From positions 50,037-114,036 of the forward strand of contig DATGZN010000073.1 in assembly GCA_035297145.1 (NCBI GenBank): a stretch of 64,000 nt of DNA. The letters are read 5' to 3'. Position numbers and translations under genes: made by a program. The stretch comes from QHXW01 sp035297145 (GTDB lineage: Bacteria; Acidobacteriota; Terriglobia; Bryobacterales; Bryobacteraceae). Of this stretch, positions 26,228-35,506 are shown piece by piece. A model generated the notes under the pieces. The model did not search any database. It was not told the DNA's origin and saw only the letters and a program-made list of their open reading frames with translations. Each line of letters begins with the position of its first letter. Position 1 is the stretch's first letter.

Positions 26228-29088
26228 TCCCGCGGAAGGTCCTCCTGGTCGGGTGGGATGCCGCCGACTGGAAGGTCATCCGTCCGCTCATGGATGCCGG
26301 CAAAATGCCCAACGTCCGGCGCCTCGTCGAAAATGGCGCTCTGGGGCAGATCGCCACGCTCGATCCTCCGCTCTCGCCAATGTTGTGGACTTCGATCGCC
26401 ACCGGAAAGCGGCCGTTCAAGCATGGCATCCTCGGCTTCTCCGAGCCGACCCCGGACGGACGCGACGTGCAGCCGGTCACGAACCTCTCACGAACATCCA
26501 AAGCGCTCTGGAACATTCTCAATCAGAACGATCTGCGCAGCGTCGTGATCGGCTGGTGGCCCAGCCATCCCGCAGAGCCCATCAACGGCGTGATGGTGTC
26601 GGACCGTTATCATCGTGCCAGCCGGCCGCTCGACGAGGGCTGGCCGCTCGTGGCGAATACCGTTCATCCACCGGAACTGGCGAAAACCCTGGCTGATCTG
26701 CGCATGCATCCCGACCAACTGGTACCCGAGATGGTGGAGCCGTTCATACCCCTGGCGAGGGAGATCGACCAGGATAAAGACCAGCGCCTGGCGTTGTGCA
26801 TGCGGACGCTCGCGGAATGCATGAGCATGCAGGCCGCCGCGACGTGGCTGCTAGACCACCAGCCGTGGGATTTATTCGCCGTTTACTACGAGGCGATCGA
26901 TCACTTCAGCCACGGGTTCATGAAGTACCATCCGCCGCGACAGTCCTGGGTCACGGAACGAGACTTCGAGCTATACCACAACGTGGTGACGATGGCGTAC
27001 CGGTTCCATGATCAGATGCTGGGGCAACTGCTGGATAAAGCGGGTACCGACACGACCGTCGTGCTCATGTCCGATCATGGCTTTCATCCCGATCACCTGC
27101 GTCCGGCATCCATTCCCGAGATTCCCGCCGGTCCTGCAATTGAGCACCGCGATCTTGGCGTACTCGTCATCAGCGGACCTGGCATCAAGAAGGATGAATC
27201 CTTGCATGGACCATCGGTGCTCGACGTCGCGCCCACCATTCTGACGCTATTTGGGCTGCCTGTGGGCGAGGATATGGACGGCAAGGTGCTTTCACAAGCT
27301 TTCGTCGAAACGCCGGAGATCGCGTACATTCCGAGCTGGGAAGAAGTGCAGGGCAAGGATGGCTGCCATCCGCCTCATACGCGGCTCGATCCGGTTGCGG
27401 CGCACGAAGCACTGGAGCAGATGATTGCGCTGGGGTATATCGAACGGCCGGATGAGAATCGCCAAGTCGCAGTTGAGAAGACCATCCGCGAGCTGCGCTA
27501 TAACCTCGGCGAAGCTTACCAGGACGACGACAGGCACTTCGAAGCACACGAGATTTTCGCCGAGCTCTGTGCAGAGGATCCCGATGAGCAGCGCTTCGCC
27601 GTGCGGCTGTTCGCTTCCTGTCAGGCGCTGGGATTGCACGACCAGATGCGGCACATTGTCGACGACCTTGATGGCCGCCGCCGGGCTCTCTATGAAGAGG
27701 CGAAGACGAAGATCCAGGCGTTCGGCGCCGTAGAACGCACTCGTGGGCGACAGAATGCCGAGGCGGATTGCGGTGTGACTGGACAAGCCGAGACGAAGGA
27801 GAGCGAGGCCGCGCCGCTGCTCAGCGAAGATGAGCGCCGCGAACTGGCACACTGGCGTGATCTGGCGCGCTACCAGCCGGCGGTAGTGGATTACCTGAAA
27901 GCGCAGGTATTGACGGTGGAAAAGCGGTACACCGAAGCGCTGGCCGCCCTCGATCGGGTGACGGCAGCGCACCTGGTGAGACCGGGCTTGCTCCTCGAGA
28001 CCGCCGATCTGTATCTGCGCCTCGGCCACCAGAGCGACGCGACGCAGATCTACGAAAAGGCGCTAGCCATCAATCCCGATAACGCCCATGCACATATCGG
28101 CATGTGCCGGATGGCTCTGCGGCGAAGGAGATTCAACGCGGCTGCGCAGTCGGCCCTCGACGCATTGCAGCGCGCTTATCGCTATCCGCTGGCCCACTTC
28201 CTGCTTGGGCGCGCGTTAGAGGGACTGAAGCAGTATGAGCAGGCAGCCGACGCGTTCCGCGCAGCCGTTTCCTTCAATCCAAACTTCCCGGAAGCGCACG
28301 TTCGGCTCGCCGCTCTGCTCGAAAAGCACCTCGGAGACGCCGAATCCGCGCGCGAGCACCGTCGCCTTGCGCGCCAAATGAGGAGCTGCGGGAAAACCCG
28401 TCCGGCGCGGAGGCTGGTGGCTGAAAGTGTGGAAACCGCTGCAGCTTTTTCCACGCGGCCCGATACCCCTCTCTTTGCCGGAACGGGAGAGATGGCATCG
28501 CTTGAGGAGTCTCTCGTCGTTGTGACAGGTTTGCCGCGCTCGGGCACCTCCATGCTGATGCAAATGCTGGCCGCGGGCGGCATGCAAACGCTTTCCGATG
28601 GATTACGCGAAGCCGACGAGGACAATCCGCGCGGCTATCTCGAATTTGAGCCGGTGAAGAATCTGCTGAAAGATTCGAAGTGCCTGTTCGAGGCACGCGG
28701 CAAAGCCGTCAAGATTGTCGCGCCGCTCGTGGCCGCGTTGCCCCCGGGCCTCGCCTGCCGCGTGATCCTTAGCGAGCGCGAGCTCGAAGAGGTGCTCGCT
28801 TCGCAGGAGCGTATGTTGATCCGCCGCAATCAGCCTCTGGCCGCGACACCGGACCGGAGGCGGATGCTGAAAGAGGAATACTCGCGCACGCTGGGGCGCG
28901 TGAAAGCGATGCTGGAACAGCGCCCAAGCACGCAGGTGCTGGTGATTGAGCACCGCAATGCTATTTCCGATTCGCTCGTCACTGCCGAGAGAGTGAACAA
29001 ATTTCTGGGCGGTGGGCTCGACGTAGCGAAGATGGCCGCCGCTATCGATCCCACCCTCCATCGGAACCGTGCGGGCAATTCCGGTTAG
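26224..29088 (+). CDS. Three-domain protein: alkaline-phosphatase-superfamily phosphodiesterase, TPR region, sulfotransferase-like P-loop domain
   Basis: 954 residues without a signal peptide. Residues 1-390 are a type I phosphodiesterase/nucleotide pyrophosphatase-like fold: D12 in VGWDAADW, the nucleophile region PMLWTSIATG, EAIDHFSHG and MSDHGFHPDH supply metal ligands. A TPR region follows (about 410-735). The C-terminal domain starts near 765 with the P-loop G769-LPRSGTS, the PAPS-binding signature of sulfotransferases, but it is short (about 190 residues). The fusion could link removal and transfer of sulfate or phosphate groups. It overlaps the TIGR03437 stop (ATGA), implying joint translation. 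Confidence 0.8.
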   Translation: MIPRKVLLVGWDAADWKVIRPLMDAGKMPNVRRLVENGALGQIATLDPPLSPMLWTSIATGKRPFKHGILGFSEPTPDGRDVQPVTNLSRTSKALWNILNQNDLRSVVIGWWPSHPAEPINGVMVSDRYHRASRPLDEGWPLVANTVHPPELAKTLADLRMHPDQLVPEMVEPFIPLAREIDQDKDQRLALCMRTLAECMSMQAAATWLLDHQPWDLFAVYYEAIDHFSHGFMKYHPPRQSWVTERDFELYHNVVTMAYRFHDQMLGQLLDKAGTDTTVVLMSDHGFHPDHLRPASIPEIPAGPAIEHRDLGVLVISGPGIKKDESLHGPSVLDVAPTILTLFGLPVGEDMDGKVLSQAFVETPEIAYIPSWEEVQGKDGCHPPHTRLDPVAAHEALEQMIALGYIERPDENRQVAVEKTIRELRYNLGEAYQDDDRHFEAHEIFAELCAEDPDEQRFAVRLFASCQALGLHDQMRHIVDDLDGRRRALYEEAKTKIQAFGAVERTRGRQNAEADCGVTGQAETKESEAAPLLSEDERRELAHWRDLARYQPAVVDYLKAQVLTVEKRYTEALAALDRVTAAHLVRPGLLLETADLYLRLGHQSDATQIYEKALAINPDNAHAHIGMCRMALRRRRFNAAAQSALDALQRAYRYPLAHFLLGRALEGLKQYEQAADAFRAAVSFNPNFPEAHVRLAALLEKHLGDAESAREHRRLARQMRSCGKTRPARRLVAESVETAAAFSTRPDTPLFAGTGEMASLEESLVVVTGLPRSGTSMLMQMLAAGGMQTLSDGLREADEDNPRGYLEFEPVKNLLKDSKCLFEARGKAVKIVAPLVAALPPGLACRVILSERELEEVLASQERMLIRRNQPLAATPDRRRMLKEEYSRTLGRVKAMLEQRPSTQVLVIEHRNAISDSLVTAERVNKFLGGGLDVAKMAAAIDPTLHRNRAGNSG

Positions 29089-29109
29089 AGTTGAGCACAG
29101 CACAATTAA

Positions 29110-29136
29110 GTAGACAATCTACACTACATTTAGTAG
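29110..29136. promoter_or_regulatory. Probable PadR operator: two adjacent inverted repeats
   Basis: GTAGA-CAA-TCTAC (29110-29122) and CTAC-ATTTA-GTAG (29124-29136) are two adjacent inverted repeats sharing the TAG/CTA arms, 12 bases upstream of the padR start. PadR repressors bind such dyads, commonly autoregulating. Binding by this PadR is inferred. Confidence 0.65.
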
Positions 29137-29148
29137 AATGCCTACATA

Positions 29149-29505
29149 ATGAGCCAAAAGCCACCATCGCGCGTGGAGCTTCTGCAAGGAACCCTCGACC
29201 TCCTCATCCTCCGCACTCTGCGTGCCGGACCCACTCACGGTCACGCTATAGCGAAACACATTCAGCGAACTTCTGAAGACCTGCTGCAAGTCGAGACCGG
29301 TTCTTTGTACCCTGCGCTCCACCGCCTGGAGGCCCAAGGTTGGATCGCGGCCTCCTGGGAGCTCTCCGACAAAGGCAAGCGCGCCAGATATTACCGCCTC
29401 ACGCCCGCCGGCCGGAAACAGCTCGAGACCGAGCAATTAAAATGGCACGCGTTTTCCCGCGCCATGGGACTGGTCTTGAATCCCGCCGATCAGGAGGCCC
29501 AATGA
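29149..29505 (+). CDS. PadR-family transcriptional regulator
   Basis: A 118-residue winged-helix protein. The PadR core is clear: VELLQGTLDLLILRTL, GPTHGHAIAKHIQ and SLYPALHRLEAQGWI, followed by RARYYRLTPAGRKQL. It overlaps the next gene by 4 bases (ATGA at 29502-29505), and PadR/ADOP pairs of this kind are widespread in Acidobacteria. It probably represses its own operon through the dyads at 29110-29136. The inducing ligand is unknown. Confidence 0.94.
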   Translation: MSQKPPSRVELLQGTLDLLILRTLRAGPTHGHAIAKHIQRTSEDLLQVETGSLYPALHRLEAQGWIAASWELSDKGKRARYYRLTPAGRKQLETEQLKWHAFSRAMGLVLNPADQEAQ

Positions 29506-32276
29506 ACTCGTTCTTTCGTAAGCTGACTTGGTTGAGGCAACGCCGCCGGAAAGAAGATGATCTTCGCGACGAGCTCCAGTTCCACCTCGACGAGGAATCC
29601 GACCAACTCCGAGCACAGGGGTTGGCCGACGACGAAGCGCGACAGTCGGCTCGCCGCGACCTGGGTAACATCACGCTCGTGAAGGAAGACACTCGCGCCA
29701 CCTGGTCCTGGACATCGCTCGAACAGCTCGTGCAGGACCTCCGCTATGCCGCCCGCACCATGCGAAACAACAAGGCGTTCACTGCGCTCGCCGCGCTGTC
29801 GCTCGCCCTCGGCATCGGAGCCAATACCACCATCTTCAGCTTTCTCGACGCGCTTCTGTTGCGCTCGCTGCCCGTCGCCGACCCTGCTTCGCTTGTCGTC
29901 CTGAGATGGCACAGCAAACTGGGAGCATGGCGTACTGACGATTTCGTGATGGAAGGCATGCACGGCGAGGTTTACGACGATGCATCAGGCTCCGTGAGCG
30001 ACCTGTTTCCCTACCCCGCTTTCCAGTTCTTCCAAAAAGCCGGCGCCGGCGTCTTCTCGGACGTCTTTACCTATTGCCACACCCGAGATGTTCGCACTCT
30101 GAATCTGACAATCAAGGGCCAGGCCGACATCGCGAGCGGCGAGTTGGTCTCGGGCGACTACTTCCACGGCCTGCGCGTTGTTCCTGCTTCGGGCCGTCTC
30201 ATCTTTGCCGATGACGACCGCTTCGGAGCGGCTCCGGTCGCGGTCGTTAGCCACGTGCTCGCGGACAAGCACCTGGGCGGCGCGAATAATGCTCCCGGCC
30301 AATCCATTCTCATCGATAATCTGCCCTTTACAGTCGTCGGTGTTGCGCCACCCGAATTCTTCGGAGCCGACGCCGCCCAGGTTCCGGATGTGTACCTCCC
30401 AATGCACACCAACGTATTGCTGGGCGCCGCCGACTCATATGGATCTACCGCGGGCGACTACCTCGAGCAGAACGACTATTGGATCCAGGTCATGGCCCGG
30501 CTGCGTCCCGGTGTTACTCTCGCCCAGGCCCAAGCTGCTATGGCGGGATCCTTTCAGCAATGGATCGCCACCACCGCCAAGAACGACAAGCAGCGGGCGA
30601 ATCTTCCCACGCTGGCAGTCGAGGAAGGAGCAACCGGCTTGGATACGCTCCGCCGTCACTTCTCGAAGCCGTTGTTCGTCCTGATGACGCTAGTCGGATC
30701 GATTCTCGCCATCGCATGCTCAAACGTCGCAAATCTGTTCCTCGCGCGCGCCGCTTCTCGCAGATGCGAGATCGCTCTACGTCTGAGCCTCGGAGCGGGC
30801 CGCCTTCGTGTAATCCGCCAACTGCTGACCGAGAGCGTCCTACTTGCGGTGCTTGGCGGCATGTTCGGCGTCTTCTTCGCCATCTTGGGCATGCGCTTTC
30901 TCAGTGTGCTGCTGGAAAGCGGCTCACGGCAGATCACCATACACGCGGACTTGAACTGGCATGTGCTCGCCGTAGCCACTGCTCTCTCCCTGCTCACCGG
31001 CATGCTGTTCGGCCTCGCCCCGGCGATGCAGTCCACACGCCTCGATCTTGTTGCGGCACTGAAGGAGGCACGCGCGAGCGGAACTCGCGGACAGCATTCC
31101 TTCTGGCGCATCAGCATAAGCCAGACACTGCTGGTTGGCCAGATCGCCCTCGCGCTACTGATGCTGGTTGCGGCTGGACTCTTCGTCCGCACGCTGTCGA
31201 ACCTCGAATCGGTCGAGCTCGGTTTCAACCGCGAAAACGTGTTGCTGTTCCAGGTGGACGCGCAAAAAGCCGGCCGCCGCGAACCCAATATCGCCCCTTT
31301 CTATAGCGATCTCCGTAAGCGGCTTGCCTCCATCCCCGGTGTGCGCCATGTCAGCCTCGCCGAAACTTCGCTGCTGGGCGCCGGCAGCAGCCATCCCATC
31401 ACCGTGCCGGGTTCACCGCCCCACGATGCCACGCGTATTCTGTCCATCGGGCCCGACTTCCTCACCACCATGCAGATCCCGCTCCTGGCCGGACGCGACA
31501 TCGAGGATCGCGACCACCCCGGCTCACCGGCCATCGCGATAATCAATCAGCGGTTCGCCAGAGACAATTTCGGCGATCAGAATCCCTTAGGCCGCCACCT
31601 CATTCTGTGGAAAGGCAAAGATCCCGCGCGCGACATGGAGATCGTCGGCGTGGCCAAGAACGCACGCTATGGCGGGCTAAAGGAACAAATCCCGCCCGTG
31701 GTGTATTTCCCATATGACCAAGGTTACCCGCCCCGAAACGAGATGGTCTTTGCGCTGCGCACCGCCGGTGATCCGCTCTCTTACGTCAGGTCCGTCCTCG
31801 AGACCGTTGGCCAAGCCGACCCGCGTATGCCGCTAACTGACGTGCAAACCCAGACCGAGGAAATCAACGAGGACATGAGCCAGGAGACCACACTCGCCAG
31901 CCTCTGCACCGCCTTCGCGCTGCTCGCGCTGACCATCGCGTGCGTCGGCCTCTACGGCACGATGTCGTACACTGTCGCGCGCCGCACCGGTGAGATCGGC
32001 ATTCGCATGGCGCTCGGCGCTCAGCGCCGCGCCGTCGTCTGGATGGTTCTCCGTGAAGTCGCGATTCTGGCGCTCGTAGGACTCGCCATCAGTATCCCGG
32101 CAGCATTAATCACGGCGAAGTTCATCGAGTCTTTCCTGTTCGGAACGAAACCCAGTGACCCACTGTCAATGGCGATCGCCGTAACGATTCTCCTGAGCGC
32201 CGCCCTCCTCGCCGGTTACGTCCCGGCGCGAAGGGCAGCACGAATAGATCCGATGAACGCACTGCGTCACGAGTAA
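29502..32276 (+). CDS. ADOP-family ABC transporter permease (FtsX/MacB-like)
   Basis: 924 residues from ATG 29502. It opens with the ADOP N-terminal module (DDLRDELQFHLDEESDQL, LRDLGN-like turn), then shows two copies of MacB periplasmic plus FtsX units: helices near 75-100, 385-410, 440-460 and 490-515 in the first half, and three near 800, 850 and 890 in the second. The end (PARRAARIDPMNALRHE) is the usual FtsX-family C-terminus. Such permeases are 'orphans' without an adjacent ATPase. Substrate unknown; peptide or lipid export is a class-level guess. Its genomic partner is the PadR gene. Confidence 0.93.
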   Translation: MNSFFRKLTWLRQRRRKEDDLRDELQFHLDEESDQLRAQGLADDEARQSARRDLGNITLVKEDTRATWSWTSLEQLVQDLRYAARTMRNNKAFTALAALSLALGIGANTTIFSFLDALLLRSLPVADPASLVVLRWHSKLGAWRTDDFVMEGMHGEVYDDASGSVSDLFPYPAFQFFQKAGAGVFSDVFTYCHTRDVRTLNLTIKGQADIASGELVSGDYFHGLRVVPASGRLIFADDDRFGAAPVAVVSHVLADKHLGGANNAPGQSILIDNLPFTVVGVAPPEFFGADAAQVPDVYLPMHTNVLLGAADSYGSTAGDYLEQNDYWIQVMARLRPGVTLAQAQAAMAGSFQQWIATTAKNDKQRANLPTLAVEEGATGLDTLRRHFSKPLFVLMTLVGSILAIACSNVANLFLARAASRRCEIALRLSLGAGRLRVIRQLLTESVLLAVLGGMFGVFFAILGMRFLSVLLESGSRQITIHADLNWHVLAVATALSLLTGMLFGLAPAMQSTRLDLVAALKEARASGTRGQHSFWRISISQTLLVGQIALALLMLVAAGLFVRTLSNLESVELGFNRENVLLFQVDAQKAGRREPNIAPFYSDLRKRLASIPGVRHVSLAETSLLGAGSSHPITVPGSPPHDATRILSIGPDFLTTMQIPLLAGRDIEDRDHPGSPAIAIINQRFARDNFGDQNPLGRHLILWKGKDPARDMEIVGVAKNARYGGLKEQIPPVVYFPYDQGYPPRNEMVFALRTAGDPLSYVRSVLETVGQADPRMPLTDVQTQTEEINEDMSQETTLASLCTAFALLALTIACVGLYGTMSYTVARRTGEIGIRMALGAQRRAVVWMVLREVAILALVGLAISIPAALITAKFIESFLFGTKPSDPLSMAIAVTILLSAALLAGYVPARRAARIDPMNALRHE

Positions 32277-32426
32277 CAAAGCTCCGCACGACACATCCGG
32301 CACAGGCTAATTGGAGGGCGACGCGGACCCCGGCATCCCCGTTCTCCGCCAAGCCAAGAGCGAATACGCGAAGCTGCCATAGCCGGCGCGTGTCAAGCGC
32401 GAAGCATCGAGTACATGCGACATCAG

Positions 32427-33569
32427 CTAGATGCTCGTCCGTTCCACGGTTGCGTCGGGCCGCGTGAGCACCGAGGGATCGAGCTCCACACCCAAGCCGG
32501 GACCCGGAGGCAGCGGCAGGGTGCCGTCTACCAAGGCGAGCGTGTTGGTGACGATGCCGCGGTATTCCTCGAGATAATGCCGGCGCACGGTTTCCAGAAT
32601 ATGCAGGTTGGTCAGGTTCGCCGCGAGATGCGCCGAGGCCGCGTGCAGCACGGGGCCGCCGCAATTGTGCGGTGCGACCGGCAGATAGTACGTTTCCGCC
32701 ATCGCGGCAATCTTCTTGGCTTCGGAGATGCCGCCGCACCAACTGATGTCGGGCATGATAATGCGCGCCGCGCGGTTTTCGAGAATCTCTCGGAAGCCCC
32801 AACGTGTCATGAGACGCTCGCTCAAACACAGCGGCAGGCGCGTGGCGCGTGCCAGTTCCGCGTAGGCTGCCGGATTATCCTGCGGCAGCATCTCTTCGAG
32901 CCACATGGGAGAATACGGCTCGAGCGCGTGCGCGATCTCGATGGCGCATGGCAGGCTCCAGTAACCGTGAAATTCCATGGCTACGTCCATGGAATCGCCC
33001 AGTTCTTCGCGGATCAGGCGCAACGGCTCGATGCCCTGCCGCATTTGCGCCGCGGTGATGAACTGGCCGCGAGTTTCACGCGCCACCGGATCAAACGGCC
33101 AGATCTTCATGGCGTGAATGCCAGACCGCGCCAAATCTCGAGCCAGCTTCACCGGCTCGGTGAGGAAGTCGACGTGATCGTAGCAGGTGTTGTATGTGCG
33201 GATGGACGTGCGCGAGGCGCCACCAAGCAACTGATAAATGGGCGCTCCGGCAGCCTTGCCCGCCAGATCCCAAAGCGCGATATCGACCGCGCTAATGGCG
33301 CGCATCTCCGCTCCCGCCCAGCCGCTGTACGAGATGACTTGAAACATGTCCGCCCAGAGGCGATCAATCGCCAGCGGATCGCGGCCCAACAAGACCGGCG
33401 CCAGCGCGTGATGCACGATGGCTGATTCGGCATCGGGATGCGGATAAGTTTCGCCCAGGCCGACAAGGCCCGCGTCCGTGTGGATGCGCACCCATAACCA
33501 TCGGATCGGACCAGCGTGCACGGTGACGCCGCGCGCCAGACGAATGGTTTCGATGGCGGTGATCTGCAT
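32427..33569 (-). CDS. Enolase-superfamily (mandelate racemase/muconate lactonizing) enzyme, probable sugar-acid dehydratase
   Basis: 380 residues from ATG 33569; the farther-upstream frame (to 33614) lacks family character. The N-terminal capping domain (ITAIETIRLARGV... GLGETYPH) and the barrel are present. Visible active-site regions are MKIWPFDPVA, VAMEFHGYW and LEEMLPQDNP (metal ligands), PDISWCGGISEAKKIA, and PVAPHNCGGPVLH. The last pair is typical of galactonate, rhamnonate and mannonate-type dehydratases. The exact substrate cannot be read from sequence. It stands alone downstream of padR-ADOP. Confidence 0.85.
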   Translation of the reverse strand: MQITAIETIRLARGVTVHAGPIRWLWVRIHTDAGLVGLGETYPHPDAESAIVHHALAPVLLGRDPLAIDRLWADMFQVISYSGWAGAEMRAISAVDIALWDLAGKAAGAPIYQLLGGASRTSIRTYNTCYDHVDFLTEPVKLARDLARSGIHAMKIWPFDPVARETRGQFITAAQMRQGIEPLRLIREELGDSMDVAMEFHGYWSLPCAIEIAHALEPYSPMWLEEMLPQDNPAAYAELARATRLPLCLSERLMTRWGFREILENRAARIIMPDISWCGGISEAKKIAAMAETYYLPVAPHNCGGPVLHAASAHLAANLTNLHILETVRRHYLEEYRGIVTNTLALVDGTLPLPPGPGLGVELDPSVLTRPDATVERTSI

Positions 33570-33591
33570 ACAATGACCTAGGGTAACGCAG

Positions 33592-33663
33592 GTGCAAGCC
33601 GCAGCCGCAGTCATCGTGCTCGCACTGCTCGTACTTTGGGCTCTAGTGATCCGGCGCCGTTGA
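33592..33663 (+). CDS. Possible 23-residue single-helix membrane peptide
   Basis: From GTG 33592 a short frame encodes a peptide of Ala/Val/Leu ending IRRR, a single hydrophobic helix with a basic stop-transfer end. AGGG stands 8 bases upstream. It is divergent from the dehydratase gene. This is only a composition-based candidate; small frames like this arise by chance. Confidence 0.2.
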   Translation: MQAAAAVIVLALLVLWALVIRRR

Positions 33664-33770
33664 AGAAACGGGCAACGTCACACCACCGTCTAGTGGACCG
33701 TCCCAGCCTGAACGATCGTGATCAGCAGTTTCATGTTATCAATGTGACGCGTTGGCGCTGTTGGTTGCGG

Positions 33771-34382
33771 CTATCTCTTTTTCACTGGGATCACGAACTT
33801 CAGCGCGGTGTGGGTCGCGGAGAAGCTGGCGACTTTGACATCGACCAGACCGGCGAGTTTGCCGGCGGCGAAGACACCAGCCTCGGTGATGTCTTTCTGA
33901 CCTTTTGGATATACGACCCAGATGGCGCCATTCGGCTTAAGGGACCGGGATAGCTCGCACAGCTTTTCCAGGGCATCGGTTCGCTCTGCGCCGAAGAAGA
34001 TCAAGTCTGAATCCCTTGCTGGCTTGCCATTCGTGATGTCGCTCGTGTGGCGGCTGAGGTCTCTGAGGAAGTTATCGTCGCGAATGGCGACTACGCTGAT
34101 GCGCATTCCCGCTTTTACCCCGAGTTTGTCCAACAGACTCTTCGGATTTTTGATCTTGTCGGCCCACTTGGCGGCTTGAGTGCCCAGTTCGAACGCCGCG
34201 GGACCATCGGGAGACTCAACGCGCAGCCAGCCGTCCGCCGCTTCGATCGAGTTCATTTGGCGAAACGGAATCTTCAATCGTAGGTCGCTGCTTCGGAAAA
34301 TGAGTTCCGTTGATTCCAGCAGCGCTTTGCCTTCGGCAACTGTTTTGCCAACACGCACCTTGCAATGGATCTCCTGTCCCAT
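33771..34382 (-). CDS. DUF3052-like protein of unknown function
   Basis: 203 residues, soluble. The C-terminal half (about 85-200) has the DUF3052-type pattern: LGVKAGMRISVVAIRDDNFL, then SDLIFFGAERTDALEKL, LKPNGAIWVVYPKG and a final strand. The Rossmann-like layout resembles an SAM-type fold without its glycine-rich loop. The N-terminal half (about 1-80) looks like a separate beta domain (RVGKTVAEGKALLEST). It overlaps the anmK stop (TGATG), so the two are co-translated. Confidence 0.65.
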   Translation of the reverse strand: MGQEIHCKVRVGKTVAEGKALLESTELIFRSSDLRLKIPFRQMNSIEAADGWLRVESPDGPAAFELGTQAAKWADKIKNPKSLLDKLGVKAGMRISVVAIRDDNFLRDLSRHTSDITNGKPARDSDLIFFGAERTDALEKLCELSRSLKPNGAIWVVYPKGQKDITEAGVFAAGKLAGLVDVKVASFSATHTALKFVIPVKKR

Positions 34383-35506
34383 CAGTACGTGACCTTTCCT
34401 AGAACGACACCATGCCGGGCGCCGGTCGCTGATGGCAGGTTCGAAGGGCGCCTGTGGTAGGTTTCGTGAGCCAGCACGGCGAAGGCGACGGCTTCTTTCG
34501 CATCGGGGTCGATTCCGAACTCGCCGGTCTGCGCGATGCGAACGCCTGGTAGAAACGCCTGCAGGTAACCCATCAGCGCTCGATTATGTACACCGCCTCC
34601 GGCGGGGATGAGCTCGTCCACGCGCATGCGAGGCTTGATGAAGCGTTCGATACCGAGTGCAATTGTGGCCGCCGTCAGCGCGGTCGCTGTTGTGATGAGG
34701 TCGCGGAGCGGGAGGCGTTGCTTGATCTCGGCGATGAAGGCCGCGCCGTACTGCTCGCGGCCCGCTGTTTTTGGTGGTGGCTCGTGATAATACGGATCGG
34801 CTAACAACCGGTCGAGCAGGCGGCGATTCAGGCGCCCGGCGGCGGCGATTCGGCCATCACGATCGAAGTGCTCGTGGCCTTTCGTGAACTCGGCCGCTAA
34901 GGCATCGATCACCATGTTGCCGGGTCCCGTGTCGAAGGCAATCACGTCGATGGGGCGCCCGTTCGGAGGAATGGCTGTAACGTTTGCAATGCCGCCGATG
35001 TTCAATGCCACGCGGCCCTTTTTCGGGTGACGGAAGAGCAGATAGTCGAGATACGGGACCAGCGGCGCACCTTTGCCTCCGGCCGCCATATCGCGTGTAC
35101 GGAAGTCGGAGACCACGGGAACACCGAGTGCTTCGGCGATCACACTGGCTTCGCCGATCTGCAAAGTTGCTGCTATTGGGCGACCGAGAAACGGCTTCTG
35201 CTCGCCCTGGTGATAAATTGTCTGGCCGTGGCATCCGGCCAGCTCAATTGACTTGATCGGAATGCGGCTGAGCCGGCACGTTTCCTGAACGCCTTTCGCA
35301 TAGAGCTGCCCTAACAGAAAATGCAAGCGAGCGATTTCGGCGGTGGTTGTGGTTGCGTTCGAAACCCCCAGGATCGCTTGCCGGACACTCTCTTCGTAGG
35401 GTGCGCTTCGGAAGGCTACGGGCCGGATGCGGCGTCCGCGGATGTCCACGATTGCTACGTCAATTCCATCGAGCGACGTGCCGCTCATGATCCCGGCTAC
35501 TCGCAT
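34382..35506 (-). CDS. anmK: Anhydro-N-acetylmuramic acid kinase
   Basis: 374 residues, the usual length. It phosphorylates 1,6-anhydro-MurNAc in murein recycling to give MurNAc-6-phosphate. The N-terminal phosphate-binding GIMSGTSLDGIDVAI and the catalytic-base region AFDTGPGNMVIDAL are present, as is IPAGGGVHNRALMGYL of the ASKHA ATP fold. It overlaps mutS at its start and the DUF3052-like gene at its stop. No murQ or anhydro-muropeptide permease is in the window. Confidence 0.94.
   Translation of the reverse strand: MRVAGIMSGTSLDGIDVAIVDIRGRRIRPVAFRSAPYEESVRQAILGVSNATTTTAEIARLHFLLGQLYAKGVQETCRLSRIPIKSIELAGCHGQTIYHQGEQKPFLGRPIAATLQIGEASVIAEALGVPVVSDFRTRDMAAGGKGAPLVPYLDYLLFRHPKKGRVALNIGGIANVTAIPPNGRPIDVIAFDTGPGNMVIDALAAEFTKGHEHFDRDGRIAAAGRLNRRLLDRLLADPYYHEPPPKTAGREQYGAAFIAEIKQRLPLRDLITTATALTAATIALGIERFIKPRMRVDELIPAGGGVHNRALMGYLQAFLPGVRIAQTGEFGIDPDAKEAVAFAVLAHETYHRRPSNLPSATGARHGVVLGKVTY

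Noticed and set aside
32122..32829. Minus-strand frame across the end of the ADOP gene and the dehydratase gene
   Set aside because: It has no recognisable domain, is Arg/Gly-rich, and crosses two well-supported genes in other frames.
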